Source: CALLPQ01 sp964479275
Lineage (GTDB): Bacteria > Pseudomonadota > Alphaproteobacteria > Caulobacterales > Parvularculaceae
DNA: 10,399 bases
Reading direction: 5' to 3'
Assembly (NCBI GenBank): GCA_964479275.1
Contig: CAYZLR010000110.1
Span: 1 to 10,399, forward strand
Every line of letters starts with the position of its first letter. The stretch's first letter is position 1. Below, piece after piece: positions 1 through 7,206 of this stretch. The position numbers and the translations under genes are program-made. The notes under the pieces are model-generated. The model worked only from the letters and a program-made list of their open reading frames with translations. It ran no database searches and was not told the origin of the DNA.

Positions 1-1
1 T

Positions 2-54
2 TGATTCAGCCATTTTACTACTATTAGCTGGCTGCGTTCAAAGGGGTCAGGTCA
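2..54 (-). repeat. IS3-like insertion-sequence terminus, left copy
   Basis: These 53 bases match the reverse complement of the right end of the window with a single mismatch (T at 47). Read outward on the minus strand the copy starts TGACCTGACCCC, and the 5'-TG start with a C-rich stretch is typical of IS3-family ends. It holds a small inverted repeat, CAGCCA (7-12) with TGGCTG (29-34). The frame of the downstream protease gene stays open back to base 28 inside this repeat but has no ATG there, so the repeat appears to have replaced the start of that gene. The IS3 assignment is inferred from the terminus alone, because the body of the element is outside the window. Confidence 0.7.
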
Positions 55-72
55 GAAGCACCTGCTCGAAAT

Positions 73-2466
73 ATGGGCGGGGGAAGCGCCCCAAGAATTC
101 GCGTAGAGCACGGACAGAAAATCCTGGCAGAAATGCGTGCGGCATTTACCAATGCTGATACCAAGAGGCCAACAGATCAACGCCTTGAGCCTCCAGATGG
201 CGTATATGTTGAAGTCACATTAAGACCTGACGCCAAACCACTAGATACGCTTGATCGCAAAAGGGAAGATGTTCGCACGGGCGCGATTAAGAGAGAGGAT
301 AATGAGGATATAAAAGCTGTCTTATATGTCCCAGATGATGCAAGACCCGTTTTGGAAAAAGTTCTTGAGGATTACCGTACTGGCCCCTTAAGTGCTAGAG
401 GCAAACAACCACCCAATAAAAGCCGTGTAGACCCTATAGAATCAATTCGGTCAGCACGCTTGGAGAGTTTTTGGACAGACGATTTATCAGCGCTTCCACA
501 AGCAAATGATGAAGCAATTTGGTGGGAGATTTGGTCATATCCGAGGATGGATCAAGCTGTTTTTGAAGCTTCCCAAAAGCTAAACCTTGTCATTGCAGAA
601 AACCATTACTGGCTACATTTTCCTGAAACAACAGTCCTTCAGGTCAAGGCAACGCGCGTTGAAATTGAGCTGTTATTATTTGCTACAGGTAGTATAGCAG
701 AGCTACGGCGAGCCTCAGCTTCACCCGTATATTTCTTGGATAAACCAGAAGATCAAAATGACTGGTCAGAAGATTTTGCAAATCGCGTGGTATGGCCAAA
801 TAATGATGCTATCGCTATCTGCTTACTCGATACGGGTGTAAATCGCGGCCATATGCTAATTGAGCCTGCCTTATCACCAAATGATACAATGTCTGTTAAT
901 AAAGACTGGGGCAGTGATGATCATCATGGACACGGTACTGGTATGGCTGGTTTATCTTTACACGGTGATTTATTGCCCTCGCTTCAAGATCAGCGGCAAG
1001 TAGAATTAAACCATAGGTTGGAATCCGTAAAAATGCTTCCACCTAACGGGTTTGCCGCAAACGATCCGCAAAGTTATGGGTCGATAACATTATCTGCAAT
1101 CTCACTTGCAGAAACCAATAACCCTGGGCGGAAACGACTATTTTGTAGTGCTATTACAAATGAAAATGTATCCGGATTAAGAGCCTCTACCTGGAGCGCA
1201 GCCATCGATCAAGCTGCTTTTGGTTTAACACCTGATGAACAAGAAGAGCCCAAACGATTGATCCTGATTTCAGCTGGTAATATTAAAGCTGAAATAGATG
1301 CTACTCGGATACAAAGCCCCGACGAGACAGCAATTGAAGATCCTGCTCAAGCCTGGAATGCTATTACTGTTGGTGGGTATACCAATAAAACAATGATTGA
1401 TGATGAACATCATGAAGATTGGCAGCCAATATCGGCAGAAGGAGACATTAGTCCGTTCAGTAGAACTTCAATACCCTGGCCACAAAACAAGACTGCAATT
1501 AAACCAGACATCGTAATGGAAGCCGGCAATCGCGCTTTAAACCCAGCCAAAACACAAGCAGCCACTCTTGAGTCCCTCTCACTTCTCACGACGAGCGAAG
1601 AGATAAGTCAAAGCAATCTCAAACCTTTTGCAGCAACAAGTGCAGCGGTTGCACAAGCCTCACGCCTGGCGGCCGAGATTAGCGCCAGTAACGAGGAATA
1701 CTGGCCTGAAACCGTTCGAGCATTACTTATTCATAGCGCCCAATGGACACCCATAATGAGAGACAAGCTCGAAAATACGAGTGCTTTTCGTGATCGATAC
1801 CCACTTCTGCGCAAATATGGGCATGGCGTTGCGAACGCTGATAGGGCAATCGCATCGGCCACGAATGATATGGCGCTGATCGCACAAAATCATATCCAGC
1901 CATTTCTCAATGAAAGCGGGAGTAAGCGATTTGGCGATAGTCATTATTATAAATTACCTTGGCCGCAAAAAGTGCTTGAAGGAATAGCTGACCATGATGT
2001 TCAGCTTAAGATTACGCTATCTTATTTCATTGAGCCAAACCCTGGCCGAGCAGCTTCAATCGATCCACAGCGATATCAATCGTTTGGATTGCGATTTGAT
2101 TTAAAAGGCCGCCAGGAAACGGAAGCGAGTTTTCTAAAACGGACAAATGCTCTTCATAGAGAAAACCCAAGAGGTAGTGGCCCTGAACGCGGTGAAAATT
2201 CTGGTTGGATGTTTGGAGCGAACAGTATCTCTGCAGGCTCTCTACACAGCGATGTGTGGACGGGACCCGCGATTCAGCTCGCATCACGCAATATATTATG
2301 CATCAAGCCCGTAACTGGGTGGTGGAAGGATTCAGCACAAAATTGCCAACGAAAAGCACGATACTCTTTGATCGCAACTTTGAGCGCTCCATCGATTGAC
2401 GTTGATCTTTACACACCTATTGAAAACATTGTTGAGAATACGTTAGGCGTTGAAATTCCAGTCTGA
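73..2466 (+). CDS. Subtilase-family (S8) serine protease, Y4bN-like, 5'-truncated
   Basis: This is a serine endopeptidase of the subtilisin fold, with the triad and oxyanion residue in the usual order: Asp253 in LLDTGV, His287 in HGTGMAGL, Asn403 in SAGN and Ser523 in ATSAAVAQ. About 240 residues precede the domain and about 230 beta-rich residues follow it, resembling the large intracellular S8 proteases related to rhizobial Y4bN. I see no signal peptide. From family knowledge, such proteases are often encoded beside an AAA+ ATPase, whose gene would lie upstream, outside the window. The ATG at 73 is the first in frame, but it has no convincing ribosome binding site. The MGGGS...HGQKIL stretch resembles an internal part of the family N-terminus, and the frame stays open to base 28 inside an IS end. 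The native start is therefore probably lost and this copy may be unexpressed. All catalytic residues are intact. The substrate is unknown. Confidence 0.88.
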   Translation: MGGGSAPRIRVEHGQKILAEMRAAFTNADTKRPTDQRLEPPDGVYVEVTLRPDAKPLDTLDRKREDVRTGAIKREDNEDIKAVLYVPDDARPVLEKVLEDYRTGPLSARGKQPPNKSRVDPIESIRSARLESFWTDDLSALPQANDEAIWWEIWSYPRMDQAVFEASQKLNLVIAENHYWLHFPETTVLQVKATRVEIELLLFATGSIAELRRASASPVYFLDKPEDQNDWSEDFANRVVWPNNDAIAICLLDTGVNRGHMLIEPALSPNDTMSVNKDWGSDDHHGHGTGMAGLSLHGDLLPSLQDQRQVELNHRLESVKMLPPNGFAANDPQSYGSITLSAISLAETNNPGRKRLFCSAITNENVSGLRASTWSAAIDQAAFGLTPDEQEEPKRLILISAGNIKAEIDATRIQSPDETAIEDPAQAWNAITVGGYTNKTMIDDEHHEDWQPISAEGDISPFSRTSIPWPQNKTAIKPDIVMEAGNRALNPAKTQAATLESLSLLTTSEEISQSNLKPFAATSAAVAQASRLAAEISASNEEYWPETVRALLIHSAQWTPIMRDKLENTSAFRDRYPLLRKYGHGVANADRAIASATNDMALIAQNHIQPFLNESGSKRFGDSHYYKLPWPQKVLEGIADHDVQLKITLSYFIEPNPGRAASIDPQRYQSFGLRFDLKGRQETEASFLKRTNALHRENPRGSGPERGENSGWMFGANSISAGSLHSDVWTGPAIQLASRNILCIKPVTGWWKDSAQNCQRKARYSLIATLSAPSIDVDLYTPIENIVENTLGVEIPV

Positions 2467-2467
2467 A

Positions 2468-2620
2468 TTAATTTCCAATATGCTCAACCCAAACTCCAGT
2501 TGATTGCATATTTCTGAAATCCTTCTCCGAAAGCCAACGCTTTACTGCACTTTGAATATGTCCGATATTAAAAGTTATCGGACACATGATTTTATCCAAC
2601 TGTCTGCCGTCAGCGCTTGT
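2468..2620 (-). pseudogene. Possible gene-end fragment, unknown
   Basis: On the minus strand an open stretch of about 50 codons runs from just after a stop near 2622 to TAA at 2468-2470, one base from the convergent protease stop. The only ATG in it is at 2587, giving a 39-residue product. The translation has a balanced, protein-like composition, including AVKRWLSEKDF and VWVEHIGN. It crosses the 26-bp palindrome at 2559-2584, which reads there as CPITFNIG. I do not recognise the sequence. It may be the tail of a gene broken by the IS30-related remnant, or a chance open frame. No ribosome binding site is clear. Confidence 0.22.
2559..2584. repeat. 26-bp palindrome TGTCCGATA-N8-TATCGGACA, copy 1
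   Basis: Perfect 9-bp arms TGTCCGATA (2559-2567) and TATCGGACA (2576-2584) are separated by 8 bp. The same design recurs at 7156-7181, and a single-arm relative (TATCGGACA) lies at 3062-3070. It forms the outer edge of the IS30 remnant, so it may be an IS30-type end, two abutted ends, or a palindromic IS30 target. An operator is another possibility. Confidence 0.75.
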
Positions 2621-2704
2621 GCCTCAGATTTAGGTCTGTGCTAAGAGAGGGTTTTCGCTCATCATATATCTCACGGAGATTTAGATGAGACACAAACGCT
2701 GACG
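2608..2704. repeat. Imperfect 97-bp palindrome
   Basis: The 33-nt arms 2608-2640 and 2672-2704 are inverted repeats matching at 24 of 33 positions, with a 31-nt spacer. Pairing is best at the outer ends (CGTCAGCG with CGCTGACG, then TTGTG with CACAA). AGATTTAG also occurs as a direct copy in each arm (near 2626 and 2678). It sits inside the IS30 remnant, where transposase homology ends. It could fold into a long hairpin in RNA or single-stranded DNA. Its function is unknown, and it lacks the conserved boxes of an integron attC site. Confidence 0.6.
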
Positions 2705-2711
2705 CTAAACA

Positions 2712-2994
2712 ATGGTCAATGCAGTCCGCCCAATAGCCTCAGCAATGGCACGAATGCTCCAGCCTCGAGCAAGCCCTCGGGAAATATCCTCACGTTCGGA
2801 TAATGTCAGAGATTTTGGATGTCGTTTACGTTCGGGCGGCCTTATACCACCAGTACGTAACAGAACCAGTAAATTGCTGATGATGTTTTATCGAATTCCC
2901 TGCCAATAGCTTTGAGGGATTCACCTCGACTCCAACGAACCCAGAGGTCTTCAGTTTGTTCAATAGTTAGATATCGACGCGGCTTCCTTGGCAT
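2712..2994 (-). pseudogene. IS30 transposase N-terminal fragment, frameshifted
   Basis: From ATG at 2994 the minus strand reads MPRKPRRYLTIEQ, then SRGESLKAIGREFDKTSSAIY. A frameshift of one base (deletion, or two-base insertion) near 2855-2875 follows. The other frame then continues RTGGIRPPERKRHP and SEREDISRGLARGWSIRAIAEAIGR. These segments match the two N-terminal helix-turn-helix regions of the IS30 transposase at 9522 (GESLKSIGRIFEK, RTGGIEPPKRQR, MAGHSFRKIANAI). Homology stops at an in-frame TAG around 2712, and the whole DDE catalytic core is missing. The leader carries AAGGAG upstream of the ATG, as in the intact copy. It cannot make an active transposase. Confidence 0.85.
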
Positions 2995-3095
2995 ATTGCA
3001 AGCGCTCCTTCTTTGCTATTAAAGAACTTACATTGCGCCGACCCTTTGAGTCCGCCAAAATTATCGGACATTTTATTACATTCGAAAACACTAAC

Positions 3096-4256
3096 CTACT
3101 CAATATTCTTGATTTTGTCTTCATCACGAAGCAACTCGGCACGTAACGTACTAAGTTCCCCCCGTGACGTATTCGATAACGCGAGAGAAGCCGTTCCATC
3201 AGGCCTAACAGGAAGTATTGCTATTTTTTTGCCATTCAAGCTGAACGATATGAATTTCTCATCTCCAAAACCTTCCAAGGCGGAGGCAGTGCAGACTTCA
3301 ACTGCGGATTGCGGATTGCTTATTTTTCTACAAGACAATTGCATTTGAGTAGTGTCTGTATCGTTGAGCTGTATTGGGTAATTAATTGAAAATGAAGCCC
3401 CAACTGGCGACATTTGCAATAAGTCGCCCGGGTTCGTATCTGATATAGAATCTTCAACAGGGTCTAGATTTTCTAGTCCCTCATTTGTTTTTTCATTGAG
3501 AATGAATGCAATTGTTTGCGTAGATATATCACCCGGCACAACTTCAATAACAGAGTTATTCGCATCACAACTTATTTGCCGTGATCCCGGTATTGTCCAA
3601 CAGCCACCATTATTGATGTCGATGGTTGTTCCCGCTGTCCGCTCGGTAATAATTAATTGCCCTACAGGAACTTGGATGGCTGGCGTACAAGCACCTGATG
3701 GGGCCGATGATATTGCAACAGGTGGTTCTTCTGTGTCGCCGTATACACCGAACTCATACAAAATATCGCGGTCACCACCCTCTTTACAGATTTCAATATA
3801 ACCGAAGCGCCGCTCATTTATGAACGTGACTTCCGTGATGCCGGCACCGGAAACAACAGAGACTTGCTTTCTATCGAGATCATAAATACCACCTTGTCGA
3901 TTGGACGGCGCAACAATTATATCCGTCACAACGTGACCTACTGGAGAAATTTCTGTAATCAAGGTTTCAAAGCCATCTTCATACTGACCAGCAATCCAGC
4001 AAAAGCCACCGGGCTCTGCGCCTGAAGGCACATTAAAAATGTTCTGCGATGAGTTATCGTCTGGTTCATTGGTCGCCGAAAAATTAAAATTGTCGCCAAC
4101 ATTAACGCCTTCACCAGCCACCTTGCACACTTTAACAACACCAGCATTCGATGGGGTGCTAGCGATCACGGTGAAAGTAAAAAGCACTGACGTTAAAAGT
4201 GATCTTAAGACGTCGCTTTTCGAAAAGAAAAATGTTTTTTGAATAAACATAAGCAT
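3096..4256 (-). CDS. Secreted two-module protein, paralogue of the neighbouring 938-aa protein
   Basis: A 386-residue exported protein of unknown function. The signal peptide is residues 1-38, with a hydrophobic core LLTSVLFTFTVIAS and likely cleavage at SNA|GV. Two beta-rich modules follow, at about 41-147 (starting VKVCKVAGEGV) and 154-256 (starting IEICKEGG, ending near GDIS-QTIAF), each with several Cys. They resemble SpaA/prealbumin-like or DUF5979-like repeats and match the C-terminal 210 residues of the upstream 938-residue protein. Residues 257-386 are a separate domain I do not recognise; it has no membrane anchor or CTERM sorting signal. The preferred start is ATG at 4256, which overlaps the upstream stop as TGATG and has GGGGG about 8 nt before it, indicating translational coupling. 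TTG at 4259 and ATG at 4250 are alternatives. The gene ends 26 bp from the IS30 remnant. Confidence 0.85.
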   Translation of the reverse strand: MLMFIQKTFFFSKSDVLRSLLTSVLFTFTVIASTPSNAGVVKVCKVAGEGVNVGDNFNFSATNEPDDNSSQNIFNVPSGAEPGGFCWIAGQYEDGFETLITEISPVGHVVTDIIVAPSNRQGGIYDLDRKQVSVVSGAGITEVTFINERRFGYIEICKEGGDRDILYEFGVYGDTEEPPVAISSAPSGACTPAIQVPVGQLIITERTAGTTIDINNGGCWTIPGSRQISCDANNSVIEVVPGDISTQTIAFILNEKTNEGLENLDPVEDSISDTNPGDLLQMSPVGASFSINYPIQLNDTDTTQMQLSCRKISNPQSAVEVCTASALEGFGDEKFISFSLNGKKIAILPVRPDGTASLALSNTSRGELSTLRAELLRDEDKIKNIE

Positions 4257-7072
4257 CAACGGCCCCCATTAATGATTTCACGAATCCGACGTTCATGCGA
4301 ACGCTGCGATTGTCGCCGTCCTCGCCGTTTTGTTCGGCTTTGAGACCTCGATGTCGTCTCGTCGCGAACATTAAACACAAACCCAATTGTCTGTTGAGAA
4401 ATATCCCCTGAGGGTACATGAATGACCATCCGTCCGGCATCGAGATCACATTGGACTATTTTATCAGTGTTGATTGCATCTGATATTGGATCGTAATCAA
4501 TACATCCTGCCATCAACCAACCTGCGGGAACCGTCTCGTTGATTGTTAAATTACCTGCAGGAACTTCAATCGCCGCAGTACAGGAATTTGCGGGTATGGT
4601 GTAACTCTGACCCGTTTCCTCAATTTCAAATGTGGAACTACCGGATTGACCGTCCTCATTTATTACCTTGCAAATCTCCAAAAATCCTGTGCGGTATTCA
4701 TTTGTGAATGTGACCTCAGTCACACCCTCACTAACAGAACTGAACGTAATAGCCCGGTCAATTGGATTAATAATCGAAAGGTTTCCAGCGCCGGCTGCGA
4801 CAATATCGGTCACCACAAAGCCTGCTTTACGAATCTCACCAATAGCAATTTCACGATCTGTCGGCACATTTGTCGCAATCACCTGGCAGTAACCGTCCGG
4901 AGCTGGGCCGGCAGGAACAGTCACACCGCCTTGACCCTGACTATCCCAGCCAATACCAAAATCAAAAAGCTCACCTTCTTCAACACCTTCACCGGCAACT
5001 TTACAAACTTTTACAGTGGCCCCTGAAATACCACATTGAGCGCCTGCAGTCAGGCCTAAATCAGCCAATGTTGATATTGTATCTAAATTCGGACTAGTTA
5101 GTTCTGCAGTGTTTGAAACCATGCCGCATTCACTAACAACTGTTTGATAGCAAATTTGCGAGTGTAGGTTCGATGAGTGATGGAGTTTTATTTCAAACTC
5201 TGTCACACGGTCAATATTTGGGTCCGATGTATAAATGACTGTTAATGGTCCCAGAAGAGCAGATATAGTTGTCGTGTTAGCTAATAAAGGAATATTATTC
5301 CCTACTACAGTAGCTAATGGGATTGATTGAACTAAATTTCCGTTCGCATCAAAAATCTCTATGGTACCCGATCTTTCAGAGCCCATAGGAGCGTTAACCA
5401 ACTCTAGATGTGTCCATCGTATGCTGTTGGGAGTTGGACCACAAAACATATCGTCGAAATCAAATGTCTTTTGATATACAAAGGGTCGGCAAATATTAGG
5501 GTTTTGACTATCAACTAAAGTACCGTCGCTACTAAAACGCCACGGCCTTCCCCAATGCCCTAACCCAAGAAAACACCTTCCCGGAGCGGCCGGGTCTAGA
5601 GAATAACCATAATCTGCATACGTATTATTACTCCATGTGGGGGTAAAATCACCACATACCTGAGGCTGAGAACCGCTATAATCTATGCACTTAGCCGGAG
5701 CCACGCTTGATCTAGGGTACAAAACTCGTATTCCACCCAACATATGAAATGGTTCGTATGCGATTCTTTTTGGAATGTCAGGATCAGTTTGACCAATAGG
5801 GGTGCCGTCCTGATGCCTTAGACAAGTTACATCGGTAGACAGACCATTCGGATTGTAGAGACCATGAGGGGTAGAGGCTACAAAATTATGAAAGCATATA
5901 GCATTTAGATCTCCTAAATTATCAAATCCGGGGCTAATTGAATGAGTAATCTTATTCGGCAATAAGATACCAGTTGCAGGCCATGCTCCACAAGGACTGC
6001 CATTGGATGCAAGGAAACAAGATGCAACTATACTATTTGCAGTATTTGATGAATTCGATGATATAAAGATTCTTTTAGAAACAGAAAAATCGTCCAGAAA
6101 AATATCGCGATTCCCCCCAGTTTGCGCAGTGGGAATAAATGGGTTTGACCAACCTGGGCACGAACTACCACTCGGAACAGTACGGCAATACAAGCTATTG
6201 TTGGCTTGCAAATAAACCCTATCATTAGGTGATGATGAACTACTCGATATGCCGACTATACCAGCAAATTGCATGGATATTTCTGGATTCAATTGAGATC
6301 CCATAGACCCATCGGAATTTGGCAATAGACTAGAAGAATTATCCAATTCACGGAACGACACAAAGGTACACGGATTATCAATAGTCGTATCCCAACAACC
6401 TGCCCCAGGAACTACAGTTGTAGCTCCGTTACTGAGCGTTTCCTGCCTTGTTGATCCAAAATAAATGCGATTTCCTGAAACAAAATGGTGCACGTTGTTC
6501 GGCGTTGCAAGAGAGTTTCCATCTTCATCTGTAGCATTTCTTGGCCACGTGCCAGGGCATTGTTGTAAAGTAAATAAATCCCAACAAAAAATGGTTCCGG
6601 TATCTTGAAATCGTTCGTGATGAAAAACGCTATAAATTTTTTGCCCAACGGGTATTGGAATAGTTCCGTCACCGCCAACACTAGCAATTCCTACTCCAGA
6701 TGTTTCCACGGGAACATTTAAAGTAAATAGATCATTTTGGCCTTGCTGATTAAAAACTTCGGCGTTATTATTGAATAGTGGATTTCCATTGGGTTGCCAT
6801 TCATTTGCACTCAATGATCCTGAAACAAATTCTTGGGATGCACTAATTGTATCTTCAACTGACAATTGCGCTGCCCCATCAGAGGTAACATTGATTACAT
6901 ATTTAATGGTATCCCCCAAAGAAACAGGGCCAGTGATCTGATTTCCAAATTCATCATACGCCAATTTTTCAATGTTAATATTTTGAGCAAATGCTTCGCT
7001 AACGTAGCTAGTAAAAACAATTATGACGAAAAAGATTTTCCATCGACCGCAAAGAAACGCTAAATTGTTCAT
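4256..7072 (-). CDS. Large cysteine-rich secreted surface protein with DUF11-like and paired beta modules
   Basis: A 938-residue predicted extracellular protein. The signal peptide is about 1-29 (FFVIIVFTSYVSEAFA|Q). Residues 40-92 look like a DUF11-type beta domain (GDTIKYVINVTSDG). Residues about 140-540 contain several loosely repeated segments with Cys pairs next to Trp/Pro, such as IFCWDLF...QQCPGTWP, LYCRTV...SCPGW and CFLAS...PCGAWP, suggesting a disulphide-stapled beta-propeller. Residues 550-660 form another DUF11-like sandwich ending SNTAELTSP. Residues 687-903 are two modules (VKVCKVAGEGV, LEICKVINEDG) shared with the downstream 386-residue protein. The tail 904-938 is very rich in Arg, Ser and Gln. 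The start at 7072 is well placed after AGGGG (8 nt), with a promoter candidate at 7110-7138. No LPXTG, PEP-CTERM or IPTL-CTERM anchor is visible. A role in adhesion or surface display is inference only. Confidence 0.88.
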   Translation of the reverse strand: MNNLAFLCGRWKIFFVIIVFTSYVSEAFAQNINIEKLAYDEFGNQITGPVSLGDTIKYVINVTSDGAAQLSVEDTISASQEFVSGSLSANEWQPNGNPLFNNNAEVFNQQGQNDLFTLNVPVETSGVGIASVGGDGTIPIPVGQKIYSVFHHERFQDTGTIFCWDLFTLQQCPGTWPRNATDEDGNSLATPNNVHHFVSGNRIYFGSTRQETLSNGATTVVPGAGCWDTTIDNPCTFVSFRELDNSSSLLPNSDGSMGSQLNPEISMQFAGIVGISSSSSSPNDRVYLQANNSLYCRTVPSGSSCPGWSNPFIPTAQTGGNRDIFLDDFSVSKRIFISSNSSNTANSIVASCFLASNGSPCGAWPATGILLPNKITHSISPGFDNLGDLNAICFHNFVASTPHGLYNPNGLSTDVTCLRHQDGTPIGQTDPDIPKRIAYEPFHMLGGIRVLYPRSSVAPAKCIDYSGSQPQVCGDFTPTWSNNTYADYGYSLDPAAPGRCFLGLGHWGRPWRFSSDGTLVDSQNPNICRPFVYQKTFDFDDMFCGPTPNSIRWTHLELVNAPMGSERSGTIEIFDANGNLVQSIPLATVVGNNIPLLANTTTISALLGPLTVIYTSDPNIDRVTEFEIKLHHSSNLHSQICYQTVVSECGMVSNTAELTSPNLDTISTLADLGLTAGAQCGISGATVKVCKVAGEGVEEGELFDFGIGWDSQGQGGVTVPAGPAPDGYCQVIATNVPTDREIAIGEIRKAGFVVTDIVAAGAGNLSIINPIDRAITFSSVSEGVTEVTFTNEYRTGFLEICKVINEDGQSGSSTFEIEETGQSYTIPANSCTAAIEVPAGNLTINETVPAGWLMAGCIDYDPISDAINTDKIVQCDLDAGRMVIHVPSGDISQQTIGFVFNVRDETTSRSQSRTKRRGRRQSQRSHERRIREIINGGR

Positions 7073-7109
7073 AGTATTATCCCCTGTTAACTTTATTCAT
7101 TTTGCATCG

Positions 7110-7138
7110 ACAATAGGCTTGAAAATGAAGCTTAGCAA
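7110..7138 (-). promoter_or_regulatory. Sigma70-like promoter candidate for the 938-aa protein gene
   Basis: On the minus strand a -35 box TTGCTA (7138-7133) and a -10 box TATTGT (7115-7110) are separated by exactly 17 bp, each matching consensus at 4 of 6 positions. The start codon lies about 38 bp downstream of the -10 box. The palindrome at 7156-7181 is 17 bp upstream of the -35 box, where an activator or repressor could sit. This is pattern-based only. Confidence 0.4.
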
Positions 7139-7155
7139 TGGCTGCCCATCCATCG

Positions 7156-7181
7156 AGTCCGATATTCAAATTTATCGGACA
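7156..7181. repeat. 26-bp palindrome GTCCGATA-N8-TATCGGAC, copy 2
   Basis: Arms AGTCCGATA (7156-7164) and TATCGGACA (7173-7181) enclose an 8-bp AT-rich spacer, the same design as 2559-2584. Flanks beyond about 30 bp differ, so only the palindrome is shared. Read on the minus strand it runs on into CGGACTC, as does the IS30 remnant end at 3070. It lies between the lipoprotein gene and the promoter candidate of the 938-aa protein gene. It may be a solo IS30-type end, an IS30 target or an operator. Confidence 0.75.
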
Positions 7182-7206
7182 TATGGGTAACGCTGGGGTA
7201 AGCGTT

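Larger units (their letters stand above)
2559..3070 (-). mobile_element. Degenerate IS30-family remnant
   Basis: The right boundary, read on the minus strand from 3070, starts TGTCCGATAA. For the next 80 or so bases it aligns without gaps to the leader of the IS30 element at 9446, sharing GGTCGGCGCAA and GCAAAGAAGGAG. A broken transposase N-terminus follows, then an imperfect palindrome, then a matching TGTCCGATA at 2559 in the opposite orientation. The 512-bp unit therefore has short inverted ends but lacks most of the transposase, like an internally deleted IS or MITE-like derivative. No certain target duplication is visible; AT is present on both sides if the ends are taken as GTCCGATA. 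The left boundary is less secure than the right. Confidence 0.6.

Noticed and set aside
2608..2704. Integron attC site
   Set aside because: The palindrome lacks RYYYAAC and GTTRRRY boxes at its ends, and no integron integrase or cassette array is nearby.
3013..3348. 111-codon plus-strand frame across the IS30 remnant boundary and the secreted-protein gene
   Set aside because: It is antisense to a gene with clear module homology and crosses a mobile-element boundary. No supporting motif was seen.
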